Positions 27,294-36,071 of a stretch of DNA of 64,000 bases are shown piece after piece. The stretch's first letter is position 1. The number at the start of each line of letters is the position of its first letter. A program made the translations under genes and the position numbers. The notes beneath the pieces were generated by a model, which searched no databases, was not told the DNA's origin, and worked only from the letters and a program-made list of their open reading frames with translations. This DNA comes from Stutzerimonas stutzeri (GTDB lineage Bacteria; Pseudomonadota; Gammaproteobacteria; Pseudomonadales; Pseudomonadaceae): assembly GCF_002909485.1 (NCBI RefSeq), contig NZ_PPXG01000009.1:62001-126000 (forward strand). The letters run 5' to 3'.

Positions 27294-28787
27294 TCAGACG
27301 GATCGCCCCGCACAGGAAGTCGTGGCGTTATCCCTGCGTGCCGAATAGTCAGGAATATTCACCGACAGCGTATTCGTGCCGACGGCATCCTCGACCAGCT
27401 CCTCGGGGTCGAATACATCGACTTCGCTCGGTTCGCGCGGCAGGAACAGGTTGAGCAGGATGGCGCTGAAGGCGCCGATGGTGATCGGCGAGCCGAAGAT
27501 GTTCTTCAACACCTCGGGCATCGCGCTCAGCACTTCCGGCACGCCGGCGACACCCAGGCCGAGACCCAGGGAAATCGACACGATGAGCATGTTGCGGCGA
27601 TGCAGGCCGGCTTCGGCGAGGATCTTGATGCCGGCGATGGCCACGGTGCCGAACATGATCAGTGTGGCGCCGCCGAGCACCGGCTTGGGCATCAGCTGCA
27701 GCACACCGCCGACGAAGGGGAACAGACCCAGCAGTACCAGGACCGCGGCGATGTAGTAGCCAACGTAGCGGCTGGCGACGCCGGTGAGCTGGATGACGCC
27801 GTTGTTCTGGCTGAAGGTGGTCATCGGCAGGCTGTTGAACACCGCGGCGACCGCCGAGCTGCAGCCATCGGCGAGGATTCCCGATTTGATCCGCCGCAGA
27901 TACACCGGCCCACGCACCGGCTGACGCGAGATCATCGAGTTGGCGGTCAGGTCGCCGGCGGTTTCCAGCGGGGTGATGAGGAAGATCACCGCGATCGGAA
28001 TGAAGGCCATCCAGTCGAATGCGAAACCGAAGCGGAACGGTTGCGGCACGCTGAGCAGCGGCAGTTCGCCCAGCTCGGCGAAGTCCACCTTGCCCATGGA
28101 CCAGGCCACCAGATAGCCCGCGGTCAGCGCGATGATCACCGCCGACAGCCGCAGGATCGCCCAGGGAAAGCGGTTGAGCACCACGATGATGCCGATCACC
28201 AGGCCGGCCAGCGCCAGGTTGGGCAGGGCGCCGAGGTCATCGGCGCCGTAGCCGCCGGCGATATCGGTCATCGCCACCTTGATCAGCGAAAGGCCCATCA
28301 GGCAGATGATGGTGCCGGTGACCACCGGCGTGATCACCCGGCGCAGCTTGTTGATGCACTGACTGAAGGCGATCTCGACGAACGCGGCGCAGAAACTCAC
28401 GCCGAACAGCGTGGCGAGGATCTCCTCCGGCGTGCCGCCACGCGCCTTGACGATGAAGCCGGCGCTGAGGATGGCGCTGAGAAAGCCGAAGCTGGTGCCC
28501 TGCAGGCACAGCAGTCCAGAGCCGATGGGACCGAAGCGCCGGGCCTGGACGAAGGTACCGAGACCGGAGACGAACAGCGCCATGCTGACGAGGTAGGGAA
28601 CGTACTGATCGAGGCCAAGCGCGCTGCCGACGATCAGGGTGGGGGTGATGATACCGACGAAGCTGGCCAGCACGTGCTGCAAGGCGGCGAAGGTCGCGGG
28701 TAGCGGGCCGGGGCGATCATCGAGTTGATAGATGAGGTCCTGGTTCGCCTGCGGAGCGGTGCCGCTCCTGTTTTCGGTTGCGGTCAT
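27294..28787 (-). CDS. NCS2 xanthine/uric acid permease
   Basis: Proton-coupled purine uptake across the inner membrane. About 497 residues with 12-14 hydrophobic segments. Family motifs are QHVLASFVGIITPTLIVG, ETAGDLTANS and the substrate motif FSQNNGVIQLTGVASR, shared by XanQ/UacT transporters. These do not separate xanthine from urate. The start is uncertain: ATG 28787 (MTATENRS) has AGG 7 nt upstream, while in-frame starts at 28820 and 28838 lack good ribosome sites. A TTGTGCACAA palindrome lies about 150 bp upstream. Confidence 0.9.
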   Translation of the reverse strand: MTATENRSGTAPQANQDLIYQLDDRPGPLPATFAALQHVLASFVGIITPTLIVGSALGLDQYVPYLVSMALFVSGLGTFVQARRFGPIGSGLLCLQGTSFGFLSAILSAGFIVKARGGTPEEILATLFGVSFCAAFVEIAFSQCINKLRRVITPVVTGTIICLMGLSLIKVAMTDIAGGYGADDLGALPNLALAGLVIGIIVVLNRFPWAILRLSAVIIALTAGYLVAWSMGKVDFAELGELPLLSVPQPFRFGFAFDWMAFIPIAVIFLITPLETAGDLTANSMISRQPVRGPVYLRRIKSGILADGCSSAVAAVFNSLPMTTFSQNNGVIQLTGVASRYVGYYIAAVLVLLGLFPFVGGVLQLMPKPVLGGATLIMFGTVAIAGIKILAEAGLHRRNMLIVSISLGLGLGVAGVPEVLSAMPEVLKNIFGSPITIGAFSAILLNLFLPREPSEVDVFDPEELVEDAVGTNTLSVNIPDYSARRDNATTSCAGRSV

Positions 28788-28900
28788 TGTTAAGCCTGCC
28801 ATTTGTTGTTTTACGGTCATGGGCTTGCGAGGCTTCACGGCACCTCTATCGCTGTCCGTCGAAAGCTGTTCGATCGGTCAGGACGCCTGGACTATAACAA

Positions 28901-28945
28901 CCTGTAGACAGGCTGATAAACAATAAATCAGAAAATTGTGCACAA
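28901..28945. promoter_or_regulatory. Purine-permease operator region (TTGTNNACAA type)
   Basis: TTGTGCACAA at 28936-28945 sits in a longer palindrome AATTGTGCACAATT (28934-28947). A related dyad CCTGTAGACAGG is at 28901-28912. Identical or similar 10-mers occur at 35356, 35493, 40052 and 40154, all beside purine genes. Confidence 0.6.
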
Positions 28946-28996
28946 TTGGATCGGCGGCAGTTGGCCAAGATCGCGCGAACGCGTCTGGACCAGGCC

Positions 28997-30547
28997 TCAG
29001 CGCGGTGCCTGCAATTCCCGCGAGACATTCTCCGCAAGGCCCGCACCGGCCTCGCTCATGGTCAGGTAGGTGCGGTCGGCGCCGGCTTCCTGGATGCGCT
29101 GGGCGATATCCTCGTACATCGCGTGGGACACGATGAGCCCGCCGAAACCGCTTTCACGCAGCTTGCGGGTGGAGATGATCTTGGCCTCGGGATCGTTCAT
29201 CGCTAGGATCACCGCCTCGACCTCGTTCATCTCCAGGCTCTGCCAGAACATCTGGTCCTCGGCATCGGCGAAGAGGATGTGCCGGCCCTCGGCGGTGTTC
29301 TTTTCCACCATGACCGGGTCGGAATCGAGGCTGACCAGGGCGAAACCCTTCTCCGCCAGGTAGTCGTAGGCGGCGCGCCCGGTACGGCCCATGCCCATGA
29401 TCAGAATGCGCGCATCGCCCAGGGACACCGGTTGTTCGTCGGGGTGGCGAATGTTGCGCTCGTAGCGGAGCAGACGCGGCGCCAGGCGTTCGTACAGCGG
29501 GTGGGCGAAACGGTTGATCTGCGCCGAAACGATGAACGAAAACGCGACGGTGATCGCCAGCGGCATCAGCCACTGCGGCAGCACCACGCTGACGACGATC
29601 AGGCCGAACTCGCTGTAGTTGGTCAGGCTGGCAGCGCTGAGAAAGGCGCTGCGGGCGCGCAGACGGAAGGCGACGAACAGGCCGAAGAACAGCACCGCCT
29701 TGAGCGGCAGCAGCAGCGACATGGCGAAGGCGAACCAGAGGGCGTCGGCGTCTGGCAGCCCACCGATGCCGATCTTCAGGAAGAAGCCAACCAGAAACAC
29801 TTCCTTGATCGCCCACAGCGAATTCGACAGCTCGCTGGCACGCTTGTGTTTGGCGAGCATGGCGCCGAAGGCCAGCGCCCCCAGTTCGGAACTCAGGCCG
29901 ACGTATTCGAAGCCGAGACCGCCGGCCACCAGCGCCAGCATCAGGCCCAACAGCACCATCAGCTCTTCGTGGCCGCTGTGGTCGAGCAGGCGGAACAGCA
30001 CGGGGCGCAGCAGCGGCAGCAGGAACACCAGCAATGCCCAGGCGGAGGGGACCTTGCCCGCGGCGAGGCTCATGACCACCAGAGCGATGAGGTCCTGGAT
30101 GATCAGCACGCCGATGGCGACGCGGCCGTGAAAGGCGCGCAGCTCGCGCTTGCTTTCCAGCACCTTGGCCGCCAGCACGGTGCTGGAGAACGACAGCGCG
30201 ATGGCCAGCAGCATGGCCTCGCGCCAGCTGTTATCGAGGATCAGCATGATCGCCGGCATCACCAGCACGCTGGAGATGAAGAAGTGCAGCAGGCTGCCGC
30301 CGATGACTTCGCGGCGAACCAGATTGCCGAGCTTGAGCTTGAGCCCCACGGTGAACAGCAGCAGGAGCACGCCCAGATGCGACAGGTGATCGAGAATGAT
30401 GCTGTCGTCACGGGTCACGCCCACGTAGTCGCCCGCCGCGGCCAGCGCGAAGCCGGCACCGAGGTAACCGATCAGCGGCGGCAGGCCGATGAAGCGGGCA
30501 AGCAGCCCGAGGGCGAAAGCGAAGGCAATCCAGCTGGCTTCAATCAC
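28997..30547 (-). CDS. CPA2-family cation:proton antiporter with TrkA-N domain
   Basis: A KefB/YbaL-like inner-membrane exchanger of 516 residues. Residues 1-365 contain about 11-12 hydrophobic segments, including IGYLGAGFALA and VLIIQDLIALVVM. An RCK/TrkA-N domain at about 385-500 has the nucleotide motif ILIMGMGRTGRAAYDYL. The substrate ion is probably K+ or Na+. GTG is the most likely start, giving MIEASWIAFAF, though its ribosome site is weak. No ancillary KefF/KefG-type gene is adjacent. Confidence 0.9.
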   Translation of the reverse strand: MIEASWIAFAFALGLLARFIGLPPLIGYLGAGFALAAAGDYVGVTRDDSIILDHLSHLGVLLLLFTVGLKLKLGNLVRREVIGGSLLHFFISSVLVMPAIMLILDNSWREAMLLAIALSFSSTVLAAKVLESKRELRAFHGRVAIGVLIIQDLIALVVMSLAAGKVPSAWALLVFLLPLLRPVLFRLLDHSGHEELMVLLGLMLALVAGGLGFEYVGLSSELGALAFGAMLAKHKRASELSNSLWAIKEVFLVGFFLKIGIGGLPDADALWFAFAMSLLLPLKAVLFFGLFVAFRLRARSAFLSAASLTNYSEFGLIVVSVVLPQWLMPLAITVAFSFIVSAQINRFAHPLYERLAPRLLRYERNIRHPDEQPVSLGDARILIMGMGRTGRAAYDYLAEKGFALVSLDSDPVMVEKNTAEGRHILFADAEDQMFWQSLEMNEVEAVILAMNDPEAKIISTRKLRESGFGGLIVSHAMYEDIAQRIQEAGADRTYLTMSEAGAGLAENVSRELQAPR

Positions 30548-30759
30548 GGGGCGGCGTCCGGCGTCGAGGGAGGGCGCGGCATTTTAACGGGGCGTCGGCG
30601 ATTGGGTAGCGTTGGCAGCGATATTCCTTGCGGGAATCTGCTCGTTCGTCGTCGTGGAAGGGGAGTTGCCGTACCGCAGCGCTAGCTGGCCAATGCCGCC
30701 TGGGGCGCGGAGGAGGGGATGGCGGTCAGTGCGCCAATGGGCACGGTGCGGAAGGGGAA

Positions 30760-30784
30760 ACGCCGCGCGGATGGCGCGCGGCGT
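30760..30784 (-). terminator. Terminator of puuD
   Basis: ACGCCGCGCG (30760-30769) pairs with CGCGCGGCGT (30775-30784). On the minus strand it follows the puuD stop by 6 bp and is followed by TTTCCCC. Confidence 0.65.
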
Positions 30785-30790
30785 CTTTGC

Positions 30791-32023
30791 TCAGTCGATG
30801 GACGCGCCCTTGGCGATCCAGTCACCCAGCAGGTCACGCTCGTCCTGGGTCATCTGGGTAATGTTGCCCAGCGGCATGATCTGGCTAGCCACGGTCTGCG
30901 CATGGATCTTCGCCGCCTGCTCGCGTATCTGCTCGGCGGTATCGAACATCACGCCCGCAGGGGCCGCGCTGAACAGCGGGCTGCTCGGCTGCGCTGAGTG
31001 GCAGACGGTGCAACGCTCGTGAATCACCTCGCTGACCTGGTCGAACTGGCTGGCACTGGCGCCGCTCTGCTGTGCACTCGTGCTGGCCTGCTCCGGCGAG
31101 GTCGCCGCCAGGTTTGGTGCTGTCGGCTGACGATTCGGCGCGGTGACGTAGGCCAGGCAGATCATGCCCAGTGCCGCGGCCGGTAGCGCCCAGGCAAAGC
31201 GATTACTGTTGTGGCGGGTGTTGAAGTAGTGGCGCGCCAGCACCGAAAGCGCGCCGAGCGCGGCGAGGATCAGCCAGTTGTATTCGCTGCCGTAGGTGCT
31301 CGGGAAGTGGTTGCTGATCATGATGAACAGCACCGGCAGGGTGAAATAGTTGTTGTGCCGCGAACGCAGCAGGCCCTTGGCCGGCAGCACCGGATCGGGC
31401 GTGCGGTTCTGTTCGATGGCGGCGACCAGCGCACGCTGGGCCGGCATGATGATGCGGAACACGTTGCCGACCATGATGGTGCCGATCAGCGCGCCGGTAT
31501 GAATGTAGGCTGCGCGGCCGCTGAATATCTGCGAATAGCCCCAGCACGCGGCGATCACCAGCACGAACAGCACCAGGCCGAGCAGGGTGGGGGTCTTGCC
31601 CAGCGGCGAATCGCAGAGCAGGTCGTAGACGAACCAGCCGACGATCAGCGAGCCGAAGCCGATGGCGATGGCCGCCGCAGGGGACAGTTCGCTGCCCGGT
31701 GCGATCAGGTACAGGCTGGGGTTGAGGTAGTACACCACCATCAGCAGCGCCACGCCCGATAGCCAGGTGGTGTAGGCCTCCCACTTGAACCAGTGCAGGT
31801 TTTCCGGCATCTGCGGCGGCGCCAGCTTGTATTTCTCCAGGTGGTAGATACCGCCACCGTGGATGGCCCAGAGATCGCCCGACAGGCCCTCACGCGGGTT
31901 GGCGCGGTTGAGGTTGTTCTCCAGCCAGACGAAATAGAAGGAAGCACCGATCCAGGCGACGCCAACGATCATGTGAATCCAGCGGATACTCAGGTTCAAC
32001 CATTCGGTCAGATGGGCGTCCAT
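30791..32023 (-). CDS. puuD: Membrane urate hydroxylase with cytochrome c domain
   Basis: Oxidises urate to 5-hydroxyisourate without making hydrogen peroxide. The 410 residues have about eight hydrophobic segments up to residue 295 (DUF989 part), then a linker and a small cytochrome c domain with haem motif CTVCH at 338-342 and a probable Met ligand in SQIMPLGN. The haem domain lies after the last membrane segment and is expected in the periplasm. GAGGTG is 9 nt before the ATG. It is last in the puuE-uraD-alc-allA-puuD run. Confidence 0.94.
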   Translation of the reverse strand: MDAHLTEWLNLSIRWIHMIVGVAWIGASFYFVWLENNLNRANPREGLSGDLWAIHGGGIYHLEKYKLAPPQMPENLHWFKWEAYTTWLSGVALLMVVYYLNPSLYLIAPGSELSPAAAIAIGFGSLIVGWFVYDLLCDSPLGKTPTLLGLVLFVLVIAACWGYSQIFSGRAAYIHTGALIGTIMVGNVFRIIMPAQRALVAAIEQNRTPDPVLPAKGLLRSRHNNYFTLPVLFIMISNHFPSTYGSEYNWLILAALGALSVLARHYFNTRHNSNRFAWALPAAALGMICLAYVTAPNRQPTAPNLAATSPEQASTSAQQSGASASQFDQVSEVIHERCTVCHSAQPSSPLFSAAPAGVMFDTAEQIREQAAKIHAQTVASQIMPLGNITQMTQDERDLLGDWIAKGASID

Positions 32024-32136
32024 TTGTCATGCACCTCTTGCGGCCTGCAGGCGGCCGTATTTCTTCTTATTGGAATCGGCTTGAGCGCGGCGCGAACGCA
32101 GGCAAGGCAACGCCGAATGAGCCAGCGCAGTAGCGG

Positions 32137-32649
32137 TCATGTCGATTCCGGTTGGGGGTCGAGGAGGAGTTGCTGATCCTCCGTGAAGAAGTACTCGTCG
32201 CAGTTGTTGCCAGAACCGCTGCGATCGACCACCAGGAATTCATCCCGCTTTTCGATCGTCAGCACCGGGTGGTGCCAGACGCCGCGGTGGTAATTGACGC
32301 CCTGCCTGCCGTTGCTGCGGAAGGCGCGGGCGTGGCCCGGTACAGGTGCATCGCCAAGTGGCGCGACCACGACCAGAAAAGGGTTGCCGAGCAGCGGGAT
32401 GAAGGCCTGGCTGCCCAGCGGATGACGTTCGAGCATGCGGATGACCAGCGGCATCTCCAGCGCCTCGGCGGCGAAGATGCTGATGATCGCCTGGTCCTCG
32501 GGCGCGGCGGTCTCGACCGTGGCCAGCTTGTGATAGCGACGGGTCGAGCCGTTGTTGATCATGAAGTAGTCGCTGCCTTCGGTCTCGATGACGTCGCCGA
32601 AGGGGGCGAAGGCTTTCTTGGTCAATGGCTCGATGGTCAGGGTGCGCAT
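32137..32649 (-). CDS. allA: Ureidoglycolate lyase
   Basis: Splits ureidoglycolate to glyoxylate and urea. The 170-residue protein matches the AllA family, starting TIEPLTKKAFAPFGDVIE and carrying IFAAEALEMPLVIRMLERHP and NYHRGVWHHPVL, the region of the substrate site. The glyoxylate produced is the substrate of Gcl at 16.5-18.3 kb. It lies between alc and puuD. A 150-bp gap containing a repeat separates it from alc. Confidence 0.95.
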   Translation of the reverse strand: MRTLTIEPLTKKAFAPFGDVIETEGSDYFMINNGSTRRYHKLATVETAAPEDQAIISIFAAEALEMPLVIRMLERHPLGSQAFIPLLGNPFLVVVAPLGDAPVPGHARAFRSNGRQGVNYHRGVWHHPVLTIEKRDEFLVVDRSGSGNNCDEYFFTEDQQLLLDPQPEST

Positions 32650-32696
32650 GGTGTGCTCGTTCTTTGTTGAAGGATCGTTATTCGCGTGGGGCTGCT

Positions 32697-32790
32697 CCCC
32701 CTCACCCTAACCCTCTCCCCGGAGGGGAGAGGGAACTGGCGCGGAGAAACGGCTGACCTCGTTCCTCCCTCTCCTCTCGGGGAGAGGGGA
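32697..32790. repeat. CCCTCTCC hairpin repeat pair
   Basis: Two hairpins in tandem: CCCTCTCCCC (32711-32720) with GGGGAGAGGG (32724-32733), and CCCTCTCC (32767-32774) with GGAGAGGG (32781-32788). The preceding CCCTCACCCTAACCCTCTCC is a sequence I recognise from intergenic repeats in many proteobacteria. It interrupts the alc-allA run and may cause partial termination. Confidence 0.7.
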
Positions 32791-32799
32791 AACCGCTTC

Positions 32800-33795
32800 C
32801 TACTTCGCCACCTTGCCAAACAACCGCAGCCGGCTCACACCGCCGTCTGGGAAGATGTTCAGGCGCACGTGGGTGATCGGGCCGAGCTTGGCGATCTGCT
32901 CGCTGAACTCGTGTTCGGCGTGCATCGACAGCTTCTGGCTCGGCAGCAGTTCGCGCCAGAACAGGCTCTGGGTCTCGATCTGGCTGTCGGTGCCGCCTTT
33001 GACGTAAGCCGCCTGGATCGAGCAGCTGTCCGGGTAGTTGCCCTTGAAGTGCAGGGTATCGACGACGATGCGCTCGATCTCGCCCGAATGGCCGAGGGCG
33101 ACGATGACCCAGTCATTGCCGGGCGTGCGACGGCGGGCGGTTTCCCAGCCGTCGCCCATGTTCTCGCCACGGTTCGGGTTGAGGATGTTGCTCATGCGGC
33201 CGAAATGCTCGTCCGAGCAGGCCAGCGCACGACCGCCATTCAGTGCGGCAGCCAGGTCGATCTGCTCGTTATCGCCGACGCTGCTCCAGTCGCGGAACGG
33301 GATGCCGTGCACGCGCAGACGCGCCACGCCGCCGTCCGGGTAGATGTTGAAGCGCAGGTGGCTGACCGGCTTGTCGAAGGCGATCTCGTGGTAGTGGTGG
33401 CTGTTGCCCTGGAGCTCGACCGCCGGGAGGATTTCCGTCCAGACGGTGTCGTCGCTCGGATCGCCGTCGGCGACGAAGCAGGCTTCCAGCGAGGCGGACG
33501 GCGGGTAGTTGCCGGTGAAGTGGCTGGTGTCGATATCCACGCCCTTGATCTGACCCGGCACGCCCAGGCGGATCACCGCATGGTCGTAACCTTCGAAACG
33601 CTTGCGGCGCGACTCCCAGCCGTCCATCCACTTGCCGTTGTCATCGAAAACGCCCTCCTTCCATACGGCCGGTGTTGGCTGGAACAACCGGTTGACGTCG
33701 GCGAACCAATCGTCGGTGACGGAGATGGCGCGGGTGCCCAGGCGGGCATCGGCCAGGTTGACGTATTTTTCGAAGGGTACGGCGTAAGCTTTCAT
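32800..33795 (-). CDS. alc: Allantoicase
   Basis: Hydrolyses allantoate to ureidoglycolate and urea. The 331 residues form the two-repeat allantoicase structure: repeat one has [18 protein letters not shown] and [17 protein letters not shown], and repeat two has [19 protein letters not shown] and [18 protein letters not shown] chose [14 protein letters not shown] at 33795. The longer open frame upstream is low-complexity translation of the neighbouring gene. It lies downstream of uraD in the operon. Confidence 0.96.
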   Translation of the reverse strand: MKAYAVPFEKYVNLADARLGTRAISVTDDWFADVNRLFQPTPAVWKEGVFDDNGKWMDGWESRRKRFEGYDHAVIRLGVPGQIKGVDIDTSHFTGNYPPSASLEACFVADGDPSDDTVWTEILPAVELQGNSHHYHEIAFDKPVSHLRFNIYPDGGVARLRVHGIPFRDWSSVGDNEQIDLAAALNGGRALACSDEHFGRMSNILNPNRGENMGDGWETARRRTPGNDWVIVALGHSGEIERIVVDTLHFKGNYPDSCSIQAAYVKGGTDSQIETQSLFWRELLPSQKLSMHAEHEFSEQIAKLGPITHVRLNIFPDGGVSRLRLFGKVAK

Positions 33796-33860
33796 GGACT
33801 CGTCTGCCTTGGATGAGAAGCGGTTTCTGTCATTACTGCCTTTGTTGCGGTTGGTGCTCG

Positions 33861-34376
33861 TTACATCGCCTGCAGGCGGAACAGGGCGATCTTGTTGATT
33901 TCCGCCAGCGCCCGGGCGAATTCCTGTTCGGGATCGTTGTGGATGCGTTCTTCGAATGCGGCGAGGATCTGGTGCCGGTTGCTGCCCTTGACCGCCATGA
34001 TGAAGGGGAAGCCGAACTTGGCCTTGTAGGCCTCGTTGAGTTCGGTGAAGCGGGCGAACTCCTCCGGCGTGCATTCGTGGATGCCGGCGCCGGCCTGCTC
34101 CGAGGTGCTGGAGGCGGTCAGCTCGCCACGCACGGCGGCCTTGCCGGCCAGGTCGGGGTGAGCATTGACCAGTGCCAGCTGAGTGTCATGGTCGGCGGCG
34201 AGCATCGCCTGGGACAGGCGGGTATGCAGCACCTCGATGTCGTCCAGCGTCTCGTCGACGCCCGCCTGGTAGACGGTTTCGGCAACCCAAGGCGAGTGCT
34301 CGTAGACGTCGGCAAAGGCGGCGACGAAGGCGTCGCGATCCAGCGTCGAGGGTTTGATCGTCTTGAACGGGGTCAT
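33861..34376 (-). CDS. uraD: OHCU decarboxylase
   Basis: Decarboxylates 2-oxo-4-hydroxy-4-carboxy-5-ureidoimidazoline to (S)-allantoin. The 171 residues include the catalytic-His segment [16 protein letters not shown], the SEQAGAG loop and [18 protein letters not shown]. The start ATG shares one base with the puuE stop (TGATG), indicating translational coupling. No signal peptide is present, so the enzyme is cytoplasmic. Confidence 0.95.
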   Translation of the reverse strand: MTPFKTIKPSTLDRDAFVAAFADVYEHSPWVAETVYQAGVDETLDDIEVLHTRLSQAMLAADHDTQLALVNAHPDLAGKAAVRGELTASSTSEQAGAGIHECTPEEFARFTELNEAYKAKFGFPFIMAVKGSNRHQILAAFEERIHNDPEQEFARALAEINKIALFRLQAM

Positions 34377-35305
34377 CAATTGCGCTCCGCGGTAAAAGGG
34401 TGGGTGGCGTGCCAGTGGCGGGCGATGTCGACACGACGGGTGCACCAGACCTTCTCATGACCCTTCACGTACTCGATGAAGCGGGCCAGCGATGCCAGGC
34501 GCGCCGGGCGCCCGAGCAGCCGGCAGTGCATGCCGATGGACAACATTTTCGGCGCGCCTTCGCAGCCTTCGGCGTAGAGCACGTCGAAGGCATCCTTCAG
34601 GTAGGTGAAGAAGTCATCGCCGCTGTTGAAGCCCTGCACCTGGGTGAAGCGCATGTCGTTGGTGTCCAGCGTGTAGGGGATCACCAGATGCGGCTTTTCC
34701 GGCGTCGACTCGGGGTCCCAGTAGGGCAGGTCGTCGTCGTAGGTGTCGGAGTCGTAGAGAAAGCCGCCTTCCTCGCGTACCAGGCGCCGGGTGTTCGGGC
34801 CGGTGCGGCCGGTGTACCAGCCCAGCGGGCGCTCGCCGGTGATCTCGCCGAGGATGCGGATGGCTTCCTGCATATGCTCGCGCTCCTGCGCCTCATCCAT
34901 GTACTGGTAGTCGATCCAGCGGTAACCGTGGCTGCAGATTTCGTGTCCGGCGCCGGCCATCGCCTTGATCAGTTCGGGGTGACGCTGGGCGGCCATGGCG
35001 ACGGCGAAGATGGTCAGCGGGATGTCGTGCTTGTCGAACAGCTTGAGCAGGCGCCATACGCCAGCACGGCTGCCGTATTCGTAGAGCGACTCCATGCTCA
35101 TGTGGCGCACGCCTTGCAACGGTTGCGCGGCGACCATCTCGGAGAGAAAGGCCTCGGATTCCTTGTCGCCGTGCAGCACGCAGCGTTCGCCACCTTCCTC
35201 GTAATTCAGCACGAAGGACAACGCGATACGCGCATCGCCCGGCCAGTGCGGGTGCGGTGGGTTGCTGGCGTAACCGATCAGGTCGCGTGGGTAGTCGGCG
35301 CTCAC
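34376..35305 (-). CDS. puuE: Allantoinase, polysaccharide-deacetylase type
   Basis: Hydrolyses allantoin to allantoate without the metal-dependent amidohydrolase fold. The 309 residues carry the family stretches YPRDLIGYASNPPHPHWPG, FVLNYEEGGERCVLHGD, GHEICSHGYRWIDYQYM and YTGRTGPNTRRLV. I prefer a GTG start at 35305 (MSADYPRDLIGY) because GGAAG lies 7 nt upstream and homologues begin there. The ATG at 35335 has no ribosome site. It leads the puuE-uraD-alc-allA-puuD run, with a TTGTATACAA box 51 bp upstream. Confidence 0.94.
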   Translation of the reverse strand: MSADYPRDLIGYASNPPHPHWPGDARIALSFVLNYEEGGERCVLHGDKESEAFLSEMVAAQPLQGVRHMSMESLYEYGSRAGVWRLLKLFDKHDIPLTIFAVAMAAQRHPELIKAMAGAGHEICSHGYRWIDYQYMDEAQEREHMQEAIRILGEITGERPLGWYTGRTGPNTRRLVREEGGFLYDSDTYDDDLPYWDPESTPEKPHLVIPYTLDTNDMRFTQVQGFNSGDDFFTYLKDAFDVLYAEGCEGAPKMLSIGMHCRLLGRPARLASLARFIEYVKGHEKVWCTRRVDIARHWHATHPFTAERN

Positions 35306-35355
35306 TGGGGTGCTTCCTGTATGGCAGGTCGTCATGGCACGACCGGATGGCTGGA

Positions 35356-35365
35356 TTGTATACAA
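35356..35365. promoter_or_regulatory. TTGTATACAA operator upstream of puuE
   Basis: A perfect 10-bp palindrome 51 bp before the puuE GTG, in a position where a bound repressor would overlap the promoter. It is identical to the box at 40052-40061. Confidence 0.65.
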
Positions 35366-35492
35366 ATTGAATGAGGCTTTGTAAATAGCAATTTTCATCC
35401 TTTCGCTATAGCTGGTATCTGCCGTGTCGCGATCAACCATGCTCAGAGGCATCTGCAGCTTGCAGGTAACGGGCCAACCGATGCTTGAAAAA

Positions 35493-35502
35493 CTGTATAC
35501 AA
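35493..35502. promoter_or_regulatory. CTGTATACAA operator upstream of hiuH
   Basis: Differs from TTGTATACAA at one base. It lies 83 bp upstream of the hiuH start, on the hiuH side of the puuE/hiuH divergent region. Confidence 0.55.
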
Positions 35503-35584
35503 AAATATCTGCAGATTGTCTTGAGCGATGTGGGGAGGATGGTTATGCTCGGGGCAGTTTCCATTCAACAGAGCGGAGGTGCCC

Positions 35585-35938
35585 GTGGGCCGATTGACCA
35601 CACACGTACTCGACGCCGCCCACGGTTGCCCGGGCAGCGGAATCAAGGTGGAGCTGTATCGCGTCGAGGATCAGGCGCTGACCCTGGTCGCAACCCGTGA
35701 GACCAATGCCGACGGGCGCTGCGACAGTCCGTTACTGGAAGGTGCGGATTACCTCTCCGGTGTCTATCAGCTGCAGTTCAGTGCCGGCGACTATTACCGC
35801 CGTCGCGGCGTGGTCCTGGCGGATCCTGCGTTTCTCGATGTGGTGGTGCTGCGCTTTGGAATCGATTCGGCGCAGGAGCATTACCACGTGCCGTTGTTGG
35901 TATCGCCGTATAGCTATTCGACGTATCGGGGTAGCTAG
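35585..35938 (+). CDS. hiuH: Cytoplasmic 5-hydroxyisourate hydrolase
   Basis: Second HIU hydrolase of the window, 117 residues, without signal peptide. The transthyretin-like signatures are LTTHVLDAAHGCPG, TNADGRCDSPLL, EHYHVPLLVSPYSYST and the terminal YRGS. The GTG start at 35585 follows GGAGG with a 5-nt spacer and gives the normal short N-terminus (MGRLTTHVLD). It is divergent from puuE, so the first enzymatic steps after urate oxidation share one control region. Confidence 0.95.
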   Translation: MGRLTTHVLDAAHGCPGSGIKVELYRVEDQALTLVATRETNADGRCDSPLLEGADYLSGVYQLQFSAGDYYRRRGVVLADPAFLDVVVLRFGIDSAQEHYHVPLLVSPYSYSTYRGS

Positions 35939-35979
35939 TCGCTTTTCCCTTCAGTGCTGACTCTTGTGGAGTCCCTTTG

Positions 35980-35996
35980 CCCGCCGTAATGGCGGG
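35980..35996 (+). terminator. Hairpin after hiuH
   Basis: CCCGCC (35980-35985) pairs with GGCGGG (35991-35996) around GTAAT, followed by TTAATGAG. It probably terminates hiuH. It also directly abuts the IS end, so it might have been the insertion target, since some IS1111-type elements choose palindromic sites. Confidence 0.5.
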
Positions 35997-36016
35997 TTAA
36001 TGAGATGGTCACCCCC

Positions 36017-36057
36017 ACACCCTGTCAGGGCTAGGCTTTGACAGGGTGTTTTATTTT
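36017..36057 (+). terminator. Terminator inside the left IS end
   Basis: ACACCCTGTCA (36017-36027) pairs with TGACAGGGTGT (36039-36049), followed by TTTATTTT. It lies between the left inverted repeat and the transposase start, where it would block read-through from hiuH into the transposase. Confidence 0.8.
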
Positions 36058-36071
36058 CGGAGGCCATCATC

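Noticed and set aside
27600-28703. 367-codon plus-strand frame opposite the NCS2 permease
   Set aside because: Shadow with extreme His/Asp/Gln/Arg composition, typical of the antisense of a membrane protein.
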